DNA from: Trichoplusia ni
Lineage: Eukaryota; Arthropoda; Insecta; Lepidoptera; Noctuidae
Reading direction: 5' to 3'
DNA: 64,000 bases
NCBI RefSeq assembly: GCF_003590095.1
Contig: NC_039479.1
Span: 11,098,001 to 11,162,000, forward strand
Shown here: one piece after another, positions 13,224 to 25,682 of the stretch
How positions within the stretch are numbered: position 1 is the stretch's first letter
Layout: each line of letters opens with the position of its first letter
Made by a program: the position numbers and the translations under genes
Notes under the pieces: generated by a model
The model's input: the letters and a program-made list of their open reading frames with translations, nothing else
The model's database searches: none
What the model was told of the DNA's origin: nothing

Positions 13224-15000
13224 CAGTAGAAACACGGTGTTACGGAAACGGTGGTAACAGGTACTAATCGCATAATAAACAAACTGTGCAAGCGCTGTTA
13301 TAACATTTAAATATTCTCCCCGCATTTGTTGGCGATAGAGCGGCTAATGTTGACAATTTTAATGTTGATTGAAGGTTTCTGTTTATTTAAAAACGCTTTT
13401 TTGTGTTATTGGGTTAGGATGCTATATTATAAGCAGCTTTTATTGACACTTCGAGATATGAGCCTCCAAGCTTTTGGGTTCCTATGTTATACAGTACCAA
13501 AAGCTTAGTAATTTGCTTAGCTAAGCATTAACAAATTTTGTGAGCGAAAATACTACACTCATTTTAAATTTTATTCAATTTTTTCTAAAACTACTTAAAC
13601 AAAAAAATCTATGTCTAGGATAAAACGAAATAAAAATTACAGCTACAAAATACTGATGTCGAGCCAGATCTCGTTACTTAAACTCACCTCAAATACTTCA
13701 CACGATTATTAAACTCAACCTCCTCGCATCAAACCTCCGTGACATGGAATCAAATTCAATCCGATTTAACACCGAATGAGATCTCGTATCGATTTTAAAT
13801 CGAGTTCTCGTAGTAGTAACTTAGTAGTAGTTTTTATAAGATAGCGGTCGATCAACTTCGTTTAACGGTAAATCGAGTCATGGGCACCATGCACTACAAA
13901 CTGGCTTACATCACTATTGAAAACCGGAAACACTGATGTGGCTAAGGTTTTTTGTAACGTTTTTTTAATCTATATTAGTTCTGCTCCAGTTGTGTAGTTG
14001 ATTTGTCTTCACAAAATATAGATATTGTAGACGTTTTTTTTGCTAACGGTGTTGGTGATCGATAACAATTGTTGTTGTTTCTAAAACTAAACCCAGTCTT
14101 TCTGTCTTTTTTGTTTGTTTAGAAATGAAAAAAAAACATAAATTACTATATAATTAAGCTTCTTCATGGGGTAAAAACTTTAAATAATTCAATGATCAAA
14201 ATTTTTAAGTAGCTTTCCCTACACAAATCTTAGATAAAACCATTCAGAGACTTCCTTCTTATCCCAGATTGATTTGATAAAAAAAGTAACAAAGGATTCA
14301 TCCCCCTCAAAATAAACACCAAAAGAAACGTGTTAACTAGAGAAAGGGCCTGATTTTGTCGTTTTATCCCATTTAAAGATGGCAAGACCAAGGGTTGGCA
14401 AGGATAAACTCTTGTAAACGCTTGTAAACGTCAAAAAATCCAATAATAAAAGTTGTTAGTGGCCAAAACCAACAATAGTTTCATAAACTATCGCTGTTTG
14501 TTTAAGATCGACTTAACTGACATATTACGTATTAGTCGCTATCGCTAAGTTATTGCTATTTAACGACCATCGATCATATTTATGACGGCTCTGACAGTTT
14601 TATTGGTTTACGGTTTATTAAACTGTGACTGATATTTAACTGCTCAATTTAACTGATTTAAGGATCTTTAGATGGAGGTATATCATTTGTGAGTTATACT
14701 AAAATAACACTAGATATACTGGTGTTGCATTTACGCAATGATATAGTAATTAAAAATATACTTTTAACAACAAAATCATTCAATCACTTCAAATAAAGAA
14801 CCAGTGAGCCAAACTTGATGATTTTTTTTTGGAATCAAAATTTAATGACAGCTTTTTTATGTGAGATAAAAATGCGAGGTAACAAACATTTAAAAAATCA
14901 GAGGAATTAAGAAGTTCCTCCTTTTGAAGTTGGTTGAAAATACATTTACTAACAGGTTTAAAAGTCATAGATGTCCATATGATACGTTGTTGCTATCACG

Positions 15001-15130
15001 ACACGTAGTGAGGTCGCGGCTGTATCGAGTCGGAAAGCTCTAAAGCCTTTCAGTTGTAACCGAGCCGGGATCGACGGCGGACAGCCGCAACGTTAACGCG
15101 CGAGTTCGCGTTCGCGGTTTACCTCGCCCT
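15001..15130 (+). promoter_or_regulatory. CpG-rich segment with Inr + DPE, candidate core promoter
   Basis: A GC/CpG-rich block in otherwise AT-rich DNA (CGGCGG, GCGCGAGTTCGCG, TTCGCGG). It contains TCAGTT at 15050-15055, matching the arthropod initiator TCAKTY with +1 at 15052. GGACA at 15079-15083 matches the downstream promoter element RGWYV at exactly +28 to +32. No TATA box is needed for such promoters. AG|GTAATA at 15208 is a possible donor for a first non-coding exon. The nearest plus-strand coding gene starts at 27620, so this could be its distal 5'UTR exon or the start of an unrecognised transcript. Promoter use is inference. Confidence 0.35.
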
Positions 15131-15792
15131 TAAATGTTCAGTGTTTTCTCAGGATTTTCTGACTTAAACATAACGGTTTGAGTTTTCATGTTTTTGTTTT
15201 AGAGACTAGGTAATATTTGTGTCGCTTTTTTATGCGGGTTTCTTAAGAATAATTTTATGCAGATTTAAAAAGAAACACGTGTCGCGTTTATTATTATTGT
15301 GCGTTTAACAAAATTTTCTATATAAAAAACGTAATTTAAAGAACTAGGTCAATGTATAGATTATCTAAATTAATTAAAACTTTTCCACTATACATTTATA
15401 AATTTTTGATAAGAAGTACCTACCTATACAAATTTTTATACTTCATACTAAGTAAAAAAAAAATCTTTTGAATAAATATATGTAAAGCAATGACTTACAC
15501 ACAATTTTATTATTATCAGTTTCTTTAAAACAGTTTTACTAAGGTTCTCTTTCGTTTGTGCCAGAATTACTTCGAAAATTAGCAACTTTTATCAATGTTT
15601 CTCTTATTTTCTCTTTCAATCAATCCGGAGCATTTAAATCTTCATGACATTGACATTGACGAAGTAAGTAATCAATGATATCTTTACTGCAATCTCTTGA
15701 ATATTTTCTCCTGAACTTGACAAGATGATATCGTAAGTAATTTTTATTAATATAATCGCGCTTTAATTGCATTTAAATTAATTGGCGTATCT

Positions 15793-15823
15793 GACGTAAT
15801 TTAAAAAGTATTTAAATTACGCC
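15793..15823. repeat. 13-bp-stem hairpin
   Basis: GACGTAATTTAAA and TTTAAATTACGCC pair at 12 of 13 positions around the five-base loop AAGTA. Intergenic; no associated gene. Confidence 0.6.
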
Positions 15824-18480
15824 AGTTCGGTGGTTCAATTATAATCGAATGAATTTTTAAGGGAAGATAATTTTGCCTCTTAGCACAATTTTTTTACTAC
15901 CTTTAACTTGTATCTGCTAGTTATAACGTCTAAATAATATGTAATCTTTAAATCAATACATCTACCAAGAGCCATCCACCTCTGTCTTAATAAGAATTGA
16001 CGTGAGTGTAAAATTGTGGAGAAAAATCTGATTTGAGCTATTGGTATAGTTTTTATAAATTGGAAGCGATTCTTTCACAAATTATTGAATACTACGGCAA
16101 ATTACTATACCTTAACATCTTATTATTAACAGCTGTTTGGATAAACGTGTATTAGTTTGAAACAATAAGACCTCCATAAAAGCAATATTTGCGGTCTAAC
16201 AAACGACGAACCAATCTTAAAAACTGGCTGAAAGTCGGATGTAACCAACAACGAGTACCTACCTGTACAAATAAAAGAAAGAATAGTTTTCTAACAAAAT
16301 TCTCTATATTCGCCTTTTTATTAGTTTGGAGCCAGCAAAAAATAAAATAAACCTTTTTTTTTATTTAGTTTTAAAATGTTAACAACGCAAAAGTATGTAA
16401 CTTAACAAACTAATAATTATCTTAAATAAAAAGTGCCCCTTCGTGCAATTATAGCGGAAGTGCAATAAATAAAGATCACAATGTAATGTTATCTTCTTAC
16501 ACTTCAAACTGTAAGTTAATTTAACACTTACGTGCAAACAAATAAACAACCTTTATCTTTAACGTTTGCGCACAAAATCATCATAAATCCAATCGTGTCT
16601 GAGATCTAATTTCACATTCGCGCGATCCAAAATGTAGTGCATCTTGGCGTCAGGTTACACAACAAATAATTTCAAAGGCAATTTGTTTGCCGTCATGGAT
16701 GTCGAGGCTTTTCCTAAATCATATTATAATGTATTTCCGTCTTTCTAGATTTGTTGCTACCGGTTATCTTCGGGCTTTTGTAGACTAGACTTTTTAACGG
16801 TTGATAGTTTGATCAATTGAGAATCAGTCAGCGCCACTCCAAGATCTTGAAGAGGCTGATTCGATGAGCAACCAGAGAGTCTATTACCACGTCTTGAAAT
16901 TAAATGATTATGGTTGTGGAAGCGTGACAGCGCAATACAGTGTAGAGTGTCATCACTGATGGCCATCCACTGTAATATTTAAAGACGTGGGGGTAGGCTC
17001 CTTGGCTGGTACTTGGGTTAGTCAGATTTGACATGATAACCATGGATCAGACAATCAGAAGAAGTGCGATCGGAATGGGCCTTTAGCGCACTTAACTAAT
17101 AGACTATCTTGTTGGTAGTGGGTGCATACCGGACAATCAAACAACTGAAAGTTAGAGATAATTCTCTAATCGCTTTGCTCACTTAAAGCTGATAAAACTA
17201 TTAGCATATGTTCTGTGGTAGTTCTTTGGTTTGACTCATAAGTTTAGTTTCTAGGTCTGTGTTTTCCGTGAATAATATGAATCAGATTATATGCAAAAGC
17301 GCAACCTACATTGTCACGGTGTCGTTTGCAAGGTTGAATTCGTTTCTTGGTTTTCCTGAGTATTTAATTTCCGTGTCATGAAGATACTTGTTGCTAACAA
17401 CTCTATACTTTTAAGGGCAATGTTACGAGATCTATAGTGTGACCTCCTGTTTAACTTTTCCTATTTATAAATTGTGAAATAAAAACAATGTTCCATTTAA
17501 AAACATTTATTCTCCGTTCAAGTTTTTGAAACAAAGGGAATTAGAGAGAAATAGAATTTAAAAATGCAAGCTTAAATTTTGTATACAGAAACGTGTTGTT
17601 ATGAGACCTCTGCATTTTAAAAGTGGAACGTTTTATACGGTAGCGGAATCTATTTACACACATCTGCCAAAAACTGGAAACTTACGTAATAACCACATTG
17701 TTTTAAAAATCTCACGCGCTATGCATAATGGCATAATGTAATTTACTTAGACAACAGATTTGGGTTAGTATCATCTTCAGATGAGTTACGGTAGCAAAAT
17801 AAACATTTCTGGCCTTTGTTTTGTTTTTATCACGTTATTGAGGGTTATTTTTTATTCTCCTAAAACGGTCTTCTTTACGACCGCTATGCTCCAATTCAAG
17901 GTCCATTCATTATGATACTAAACACATTCTACAGTTTGACTCATATCTAAACTCTACAAAAAATCTTTGGCTAACATTCTAATCATATTGTTATCAGTAA
18001 AATCTTTCCCGTAACCTGCTAACTTTGGGAACTAGCCTAAAAACTTTAACAAACCGCAGACGACAAAAGAGATTATCCAACGTTTGTTTTGCAACTCCAC
18101 AACTATGCAGCCATAATTTAATCTGCCACAAAAAGGTGCAATTAGCGAAGATGTAACTCGACAGAAAATTTTTAAAACCTTTTTTGTAAAAACTCTTTGT
18201 TGCACTGAAGACTGGCAGCTAATGGTTTTTTCGTTTATTCAAATAGTTGTTGGCCATTATCTTAAACGGTTCTGGTTTAAGCTTGGAACTATTGTTAGTA
18301 ATTACTTTGAGATTAATTATTGTTATTACCGTCAGTGCAGCTGACTGAGTTAGGTTAAAAGATTTATAATAAATGTTAGGCAATAGGGGTTATGTATCTT
18401 CTATTCTATCTACTAATACTCTACTCTGACAGACTGAGTTGTAGCATTGCTGTAGCTCAAGCTCATCCGTAAATTATAGG

Positions 18481-18660
18481 ATTTTTTTTTCGGGTGGGAA
18501 TCCTCAAATTCCTCTTACCGCTTAGCGGAAAGGAGAATCAGACTTTTACTGATTCGACCCTTCCCGTGTCCTTCCTTAGCCCTTCTTGTACCGGGTAACA
18601 TTTTCGGACAATCCCGCTAGCCTGCTAGGCATCAGCCCTAATGGGCCTTACATAAATTTT
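18481..18660 (-). repeat. Probable retroposon 3' end with poly-A on the minus strand
   Basis: Read on the minus strand, a GC-richer stretch (GGGCTGATGCCTAGCAGGCT, then CGCTAAGCGGTAAGAGGAAT) ends in GATTCCCACCCGAAAAAAAAAAT. The sharp base-composition change plus terminal A-run suggest a LINE or SINE 3' end. The family was not recognised. Confidence 0.35.
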
Positions 18661-19071
18661 GAGCTACCACCTCATAAAGCAATATATTCGCACTTCAGAG
18701 GCGTCTTTTTTCCACAGACAGTCTTCTTTTAAAAGGTGTTAAATACTTATAATCTTTTAAGAAAATTAAAATTTGATCCTTACGTTCTAAAAGTAGAAAT
18801 AGCGGTACATACTCGTTTCTCGATATTTTAAGCATATTGAATTTTACGATTATTAGGCGAGTCCTGTTTTGAAAATGTTTTGGTTTTAATGCATCGTAAA
18901 TAAGGCCGGGTAACGGTAAAGGCTAAGTGGGTACTTAGTATGTTGCCCGATTTGCAAGTTTAAAACGCACTCTGCATCTTACTTGGTGTAAACTGCTTTA
19001 CTTTGGAAAGCACTATGTTTAACGTTGTAGGTACTTCTATCGTCTTATTGTCTGTATCTTCTAGTTCCTAA

Positions 19072-19292
19072 TCCCTACTAATATTATAAATGCGAAAGTA
19101 ACTCTGTCCGTCTGTCTGTCTGTCTGTTACGGTTTCACGTCTAAACCACTGAACTGATTTTAATGAAATTTGGTACAGACATAAAGTTGACCTTGAGAAA
19201 GAACATAGGATAGGTTAGGTTTTATCCCGGACTTTTGAAGAGTTCTCTTGGGAACGCGATATAGCCGACATCGACGCGGGCGAAAAGCTAGT
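19072..19292 (+). mobile_element. Non-autonomous Helitron-like repeat, family A, copy 2
   Basis: Same sequence plan as the copy at 9886: TCCCTACTAATATTATAAAT, an expanded CTGT run, TTTAATGAAATTTGGTAC, GGTTTTATCCCGGAC, and ending GGGCGAAAAGCTAGT. It differs from the first copy by scattered substitutions and a short AGGTT duplication. Confidence 0.6.
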
Positions 19293-22089
19293 TAATTATA
19301 ATCTCTTCTTAGATATGGGATAACTTGACGGGAACAAACCCGATCACAGTAACCTAAAAAGCAGATCCAGAACCTAACATATTCTTATTCAGAAATTCGG
19401 AAGACCTGATTATTAATAAGTTTCCGTATTATTAATGATTATCTAATTAATATATCATGGCCTACTCCTCTTTTAAGCGTACGAGGTGTTGCTTCTTTAT
19501 CTATTACAAAATATATTATTCAATTAAATTATAATCCCGTGATTCTGAAATAAGATATTGGATTGACTTTATCTATTAAAGGCTTATAAAACTAAAACTA
19601 TCACGTTATACTGATTTATGTTTCCTTGTCTTGTAGTAACTTCCTCTAATTACGGACTTATGCCAAAACTGATAGTCTTACCTGTATGTTTATATCGAGG
19701 TGTAGGTAGATGAAAATTGTTCATGAAAATTGAAAAATGAAATTGAAAATTGTTCAGATGATTCTTTGTTTTCGTGTCAGCAGTTAATTTATCGGATCTG
19801 TATAACCCATAAACTAAGCAACCTGATTATTTTTTGATAGTCTTCATTCCAGAATTTTTTTGTCAAAAAAATCTAGCTAAGATTTACCTGTTGATGAAGG
19901 CAACAAAGTGTTTGTTTTTTTATTAATGTTCAATGGACATCATTGTTTCCTCTGCTCACGTCAAAGACAGTCACAAAAAACAATTGAATGAACACCGTGA
20001 AAATCGAAAACTGGTTTTCTTTCTATTCTTTCTTTCGCATTTGTATAAACCTCATGACGTAAGGTGTAATAAAGACCAGTCTAACACTGTTAGCACTATG
20101 TCGACCCAATTTCCTTAATAGACCCACATGAGTGACGCAAGAAAAGAAACAAATGAACCATTTGTCTTTTGTTGTTCTCAAATGGTGATTGTCGAGTTTC
20201 TTATGTGGCTCCACTTAATTTCACTACAAGAGTGTTGAGTCTAACTTGTTTATTAGGTACTTTGTCGGTACATTGTATGTTACTTAGGTATTCAGGCTAC
20301 TTTCCAAGGTTCCAAATTTAGCTCGTAGCATCAAAGAGGTTTTTTGTGTTGAGATGTTCGCAGTCGGTACATCGCTTCCTTAATTCTCGGATACCTCATA
20401 GTGAAATGAAAGCATATATTCTGTAAGTAAGATATATCTCCACTTTCACATATGTATCTTATTTTGAGAAAACTGAAGTTGACATTTCCCAACTGGCTAC
20501 CCTGAGAGGATATGTCAAGACAGACCCAGGGATTGCGGTCTCTTTTAAAATCTAGATATAAACAGCCTTGTTACAATTTACTCATATTACTTAGGTATTA
20601 GTTTTTTCGGATCCAGCGGGGTGTAGTTGGATTTCTTAATTCTTCATTTGTTTTCTATTCAGTATACGACTAGCTGTGTGAAAATTTAGATTACCCATCT
20701 CCAAAAGCTCCATTTCCTCATCATCATTACCTTCATCTTCTTAACTACACTTCAAAGTGTTCTATCACGGAACAGCCCCAGTAACGCTATCCACATCACT
20801 CCATGCACTTCCCAAAACAATTATATCTTTCTCTGATCCAATCAGATACAACACTTAGAAGTACAGAGTAATGTTAGCGTATGGTCAAACAATGGATCTG
20901 CCAGTTATGTCATGTTACTCAATACTGATATTGGCAACATTGTAAGTGTGTCAGCTGGAGATAAGTGCTGATCTATACGATCATGAGGCTAGAAAGGTTA
21001 CATGTTTAATGCAATAAGTAATAGATTTTGATTTGGAAATGTCTATTTTAAGATTGGTTATTTCAATTTTATTGAGTCAATTATTTGCAATGTTTGGGAG
21101 GCAATTGCTAATGGATGTTTTTAATTTTGTGTGAAATTATGAAGGTTACTCTTCCTTCTATCTTAACTTATTTCTTAATGAAGTGATTTAAGGTATTGTT
21201 ACGTGTACGTACCTACGTTTTGGAGATGAGTTTGAAATTCCATGTACTTTGATCATTAAAAGCCTAACCTAGTCTACTTTAGTCTTCAATCAAATTATCT
21301 TATACCATCTGGATTGCATGAGGTGTATTACTGTTAATTGCACATCACCGCTTCTAATCTTGAGCAAGAAACAAATAAGCATTCGTTTAAGATAGAGCAA
21401 TCTTATTACTAATTCATAGTTATGGGAAACGTAGGTACGCTTTTATATGTTAGGGATCCGCAACCATAACCATAACTCTTGTATTTAAGTATCTTATGGA
21501 TGTTGCACTTAACGGCAATTTTCCTCATTTGTGTTGAATTTTATGAGAATTGATTGGTAAAATATAAAAAAACCTAATCTTTTTTACTCCCACATGATTT
21601 GATGTTAGATTTTTACCTGCAGGTAGCCATCTCATATGACCGGATTTTTGGGGATCGGGCCTCTTGCATTGATTAACGAATTGTCCAGAATTTCAAGAGT
21701 AGCGAAAATGACCTCATCATTAATGTAACTTTAGCCAGTAGATACTAGACTGGCCTGCTTCCAAGTAAAAAAGAACAAACTTTGACAAATTTGACATTAA
21801 AAAACAAATGCACTTTTTATTCTGCATCCTGTTAATAAATAAGGGTTGTCACACAAAACGGTTGGTAAATAAATAAAGCGACGGAACTCACTGGCAGTAT
21901 ACTAGTTGCCTTTGCCCGGTTTTTTCTCCTCGCCATGCTTGTTAGTGTTTTTGCTATCAGTCTCGCGACTAACGGTTGACGTAACAGCATTTTGTATTAA
22001 TTCCTAAGGCAGAGTTGTAGTACGACTTTAAATGTTTTTATTAGGGCTGTCAGCGGAATATTATGAGAAACTTTGTAATTCTGCAACTA

Positions 22090-22134
22090 CACACGCCGGC
22101 ACAATTAGGGGAACACTAAAAAAAGGTCGATTTT
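22090..22134 (+). repeat. Left terminal inverted repeat of Tc1-like element
   Basis: Begins CACACGCCGGCACAATTAGG and continues through GGAACACTAAAAAAAGGT; mirrors 23604-23648. Confidence 0.9.
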
Positions 22135-22338
22135 CTTTACAAAGTCAAGTAATACATATTTTTTTTTAGTTACACAATTATTAGTTGTACTCAACCTAAC
22201 AAAACTAAATGTTTTAGTAACTCACACAATATTTATTCTTGAAGAATTTAACAAAATTACAAATAAATAACATGAAACGATTTTTCTTTATGATTGAAAT
22301 CTGCCAAAAACTTTAAAGTTCACCCATAAAAGAAAATG

Positions 22339-23373
22339 TTAATACCGGGTATTGCCGCCACGGGCTCGAATTAAAGCCTGTATACGATTTCCCATGCTTT
22401 GGATAACGTTGTCGATCAGTTCTTGGGGCAAGTTATTCCACTCTCCCACTAACGCCGATTTAAGTTCTTCCACATTGTTAGGGGCTGGATTTCTTTGTCG
22501 AACCTTTCTTCCCAGGTAGTCCCACACATGTTCTATCGGGTTCATATCCGGTGATCGCGCTGGCCAGCCCATCTGAGTGATACCTACTTCATTAAGGTAG
22601 TCACTCACTATGCGTGCAGTGTGAGGCCGTGCGTTATCATGCATGAAAATGAAATTTTCACCAATAGATGGAGCAAAAGGCATGACATGGGGTTCTAACA
22701 CTTCTGTAATGTACCGCTGTGCAGTTAGCGATCCATTACTGATGGTTACTAGCTCCGTGCGGGCTCCCAAACATATGCCACCCCATACCATCACTGAACC
22801 TCCACCATACGACACAGTTCCAGTGAAATTTGCTTGGCGATAACTTTCCCCTCGATGTCTCCACATTCTTTCCCTCCCATCCACGAAATTTACACAAAAT
22901 CGGCTCTCGTCACTGAACAAAACACGGCCCCACTCACTTGTCCAATCTCGATGCTCTCGAGCGAATGCTAATCTTGCTACACGATGAGCTACCTCGAGTT
23001 TTGGAGCCTTTGCTGGCACGTAAGAGTTTAAACCAACTTCATTTAACCGTCTTCTAACAGTCCTTTCACTGACATTCACATTACGGACTTCTGCTAAACG
23101 ATTTCGGGTCTGAACAGCTGTTTGACGACGATTTCGTAAAGTCTGCATGACCAAGGAACGGTCATCTAAGGCGCTAGTTGCCCGATTTCTGCCCTGCCCT
23201 CGTCTGCGCACGTACGATCCAGTCTCCCTATAACGTCGGACGACGCGATAAATCACCGATGTCGATACACCCAATGCGCGACTGACTGAGCGATAGGTGT
23301 GTCCTTCCTCGATCATGGTTACAGCCCTGGCTGCAGAAGTTGCTGGTAAATCACTCATTTTGTATCGGAACAA
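22339..23373 (-). CDS. Tc1/mariner-superfamily transposase (DD34E)
   Basis: This is a cut-and-paste transposase that excises and reinserts the surrounding element at TA sites. The N-terminal third holds two helix-turn-helix-like segments (ARAVTMIEEGHTYRSVSRAL, then the RRRGQGR linker, then TVRRRLNEVGL). The catalytic domain shows the triad: D in FSDESRF, D in FMHDNARPH, and E in SPDMNPIEH, with 34 residues between the last two, which is the Tc1 spacing. At 344 codons (or 339 from the internal Met at codon 6, MSDLPATS) it is the normal length for a full Tc1 transposase, without stop or frameshift. The GC-richer codons differ from the surrounding AT-rich DNA. Family assignment is secure; activity is not shown. 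Confidence 0.92.
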   Translation of the reverse strand: MFRYKMSDLPATSAARAVTMIEEGHTYRSVSRALGVSTSVIYRVVRRYRETGSYVRRRGQGRNRATSALDDRSLVMQTLRNRRQTAVQTRNRLAEVRNVNVSERTVRRRLNEVGLNSYVPAKAPKLEVAHRVARLAFAREHRDWTSEWGRVLFSDESRFCVNFVDGRERMWRHRGESYRQANFTGTVSYGGGSVMVWGGICLGARTELVTISNGSLTAQRYITEVLEPHVMPFAPSIGENFIFMHDNARPHTARIVSDYLNEVGITQMGWPARSPDMNPIEHVWDYLGRKVRQRNPAPNNVEELKSALVGEWNNLPQELIDNVIQSMGNRIQALIRARGGNTRY

Positions 23374-23603
23374 TGTGCACTATACAAATGTAAACAGTTA
23401 AATGACCTACAGTTCCCTTTAGCAGCATCCACTGAAGTTCTTATCAGAATGAGTAAAAAACGTTAAGTGAGCAAAATCTTAAAAACCCATAAATTCTTGT
23501 CAAAACACTTACAATAAGACTTGGGTGTACTTAAAGCAATCTGTTATGATGTTATTAACACTCAAACCAAAAGCTCTCATAGAAATATCCTACAATGTTA
23601 GAA

Positions 23604-23648
23604 AAAATCAACCTTTTTTTTGTGTTCCCCTAATTGTGCCGGTGAGTG
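23604..23648 (-). repeat. Right terminal inverted repeat of Tc1-like element
   Basis: On the minus strand it begins CACTCACCGGCACAATTAGG and continues GGAACACAAAAAAAAGGTTG, matching the left end apart from four substitutions. Confidence 0.9.
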
Positions 23649-23650
23649 TA

Positions 23651-24904
23651 TGTATTTGGTTTAAAGTGAGGCTAACTGAACAGGTCCAGAAAAATAATGT
23701 TGGAGTGTTTTTTTAATAGTGCTAGAACGAGACAAGCTTTTTGCATATACATTAAAAAAAAGTTTAAATAGATTAGACATTATTGTATTACAGGCAACAT
23801 TGGGGAATCATTCAGTGTTTCTCTTTTGTTAAAATCTAACTTTTTATTGCTCATTAATTCGTCCAGCATTATTTAACTTCACAAAATATAAAACAGAGAG
23901 CTGATTTCTTTGTTTACGTAATTCACTTGTTTTTGCGTTTCATTGTGCTTACGTCGCAAAGTGATCACGTCCTTAAAGAATTTCAGTAGGTTTGAGATTT
24001 TGTGTACTAAACGATAAATTGTATTCACTGGCCATCTTTAGGACATAAATACATTTGGTTGAGAAATCAGATAGCGGATGAAAGTAATACCTACGTTTTT
24101 GTAATATATTTGTAATATAGTTGGCTATAGAAGTCTGCTAAAATAATCCGATTTACTATCAAAAGTTTTTCAGACACATTTAAGAATTGATATTCGTTTA
24201 GTCTTTTAACTGTGCTAGGTCTAAGGGTTTCGTAACAGCAGCAACTTTTTCAATTAACTTTTTTTTTAAGATCACATCGTGTTAATCGAATTTTGTTGCT
24301 GACCGTACAATGTACAAAGTAATGTATGTGGATACGGCTTTAGTTTCGTTATCGATAACCAACGAGCGATCTCTTGAGGACCACCCCGTCACATCGTGTG
24401 GGTGGGATTGGGACTGCATTAAGGATGTATTTACTGCCACTAAAATCGTTTACAGATGACGGCGAAGGAAAATATATAGCTTTAGAAGGTCCTGAACGTT
24501 TTAGGTTTAGGTAGTTTAGTGCTGGTCTGGTTAATAATGCTGTTTTTGAAGTTTAGGGTTTTCAGACTATGCCATCTATATTTCTGATTATTGAAAACTT
24601 TTCGATCAACCTCTTATTCACGTTGATGTGTCAGCCCTTATATTCATTAGAATTTTTTCTAAGGACGACTATCATTTTAGGTTTTGTTTAGAATTGTTTG
24701 CGCACGCGTATTTGTCATGATTGCCCCATTGTTTCAAGAGCAATAAGTAAGCGACAGCTTTTGATTAAAGACTCTGTCTAGTTTAAACCACAAACTAGGC
24801 GTTCGATCCCGATAACTATGCGCGTCATTTGGTCCTATAAAAATTCACCATGATTTGCTTAGTAGTTTTTCATAAAGTCGGTTGTATTTTCGTTGTTATA
24901 AAGC
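23651..24904. other. Non-coding DNA, nothing recognised
   Basis: AT-rich sequence without recognisable exons, RNA genes or named repeats. Confidence 0.4.
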
Positions 24905-25160
24905 ACTAGCTGTTGCCCGCGACTTCGTCCCCGTGGGTAGAAGATATAAGTTATGATTAATACCTGCCCTATTTTTTTCACATATTCCATTGTATCTTCG
25001 CTCCTATACGTCGCAGCGTGATGGTTTATAGCCTAAAGCCTTCCTCGATAAATGGTCTATTCAACACAAAAAGATTTTTTCAATTTGGACCAGTAGTTCC
25101 TGAGATTAGCGCGTTCAAACAAACAAACTCTTCAGCTTTATATATTAGTATAGATATAGA
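24905..25160 (-). mobile_element. Helitron-like repeat, family B, minus-strand copy
   Basis: Read on the minus strand it has GAACGCGCTAATCTCAGGAA, TTGAATAGACCATTTATCGA, TATAAACCATCACGCTGCGA and ends GTCGCGGGCAACAGCTAGT. It is the inverted partner of 25683-25919. The terminal CTAG and the GACGAAGTCGCGGGCA motif are typical of lepidopteran Helitron-like repeats. Confidence 0.6.
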
Positions 25161-25532
25161 TTATTTGCCATCCTATTCAAACAGCTTATTAAGTAACGTC
25201 TGCTATAAGAAATCAGTTATCATTAGGTAAATAACCTCGAGCAATAAGTGCTAACAGCAGTCCGCTTTCAAAGGGAGTGATAATTGTTCCCAAGAAACAT
25301 TTTTCCCGTTAATATGATAATAGGGGGACTAAATATTCATACATTAATGTAAACGACAAGTTAATTATATTTACTTAAATGTAATAAAACGTTTTACGAG
25401 TACTTAGGGACGTTTGTACACAAGTCATAAAATTTGATATCAGCTTCTTGGGTAGTTTAATTTTAGTTTCGTAACTGTTGAGTTGCACGTCCTTTTGCTA
25501 GGTGGGTGGAGTCTTCAATTGTTTTTCGTTTT

Positions 25533-25586
25533 TTAAGCACTATTTTATAATTCTAATATTAGAATTATATAATGCTTAGTGCTTAA
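25533..25586. repeat. 54-bp palindromic element with TTAAGCAC ends
   Basis: The outer 8-bp inverted repeats TTAAGCAC and GTGCTTAA enclose a perfect 24-bp palindrome at 25546-25569 (arms TATAATTCTAAT / ATTAGAATTATA). It sits between the two inverted Helitron-like copies. It may be a tiny MITE or a cruciform-prone palindrome. Confidence 0.6.
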
Positions 25587-25682
25587 TTAGTTAATACTCA
25601 TTAAAAAACAGGTTCCCTTAAAAATAAAAGGTTACTATTTGTAGTATCTACTTTTAAAAATTAGAACTTATTTCAAATCTAT

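Larger units (their letters stand above)
8807..15049. other. Gene-poor AT-rich region
   Basis: Between the TRAF6-like start and the CpG-rich block I see no exon with convincing codon use or recognisable domain. It contains one Helitron-like repeat and small inverted repeats, listed separately. A 5' non-coding exon of the TRAF6-like gene may lie here. Confidence 0.4.
15210..22089. other. Gene-poor region between CpG block and Tc1 element
   Basis: No host exon recognised on either strand. A Helitron-like repeat and a possible retroposon 3' end lie within it. If the promoter at 15.05 kb belongs to the gene at 27.6 kb, this is intron. Confidence 0.4.
22090..23648 (-). mobile_element. Intact Tc1-like DNA transposon with TA target duplication
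   Basis: The element is 1559 bp, bounded by TA dinucleotides (22088-22089 and 23649-23650). The terminal inverted repeats are about 45 bp with four mismatches and share CCGGCACAATTAGGGGAACA. It contains one long uninterrupted transposase frame on the minus strand. Intact ends plus an intact frame suggest a relatively recent, perhaps still mobilisable, copy. Confidence 0.9.

Noticed and set aside
16757..16966. 69-codon minus-strand frame
   Set aside because: Contains phrases such as SRFHNHNHLISRRGNRL but I could not match them to a family; not supported as a gene.
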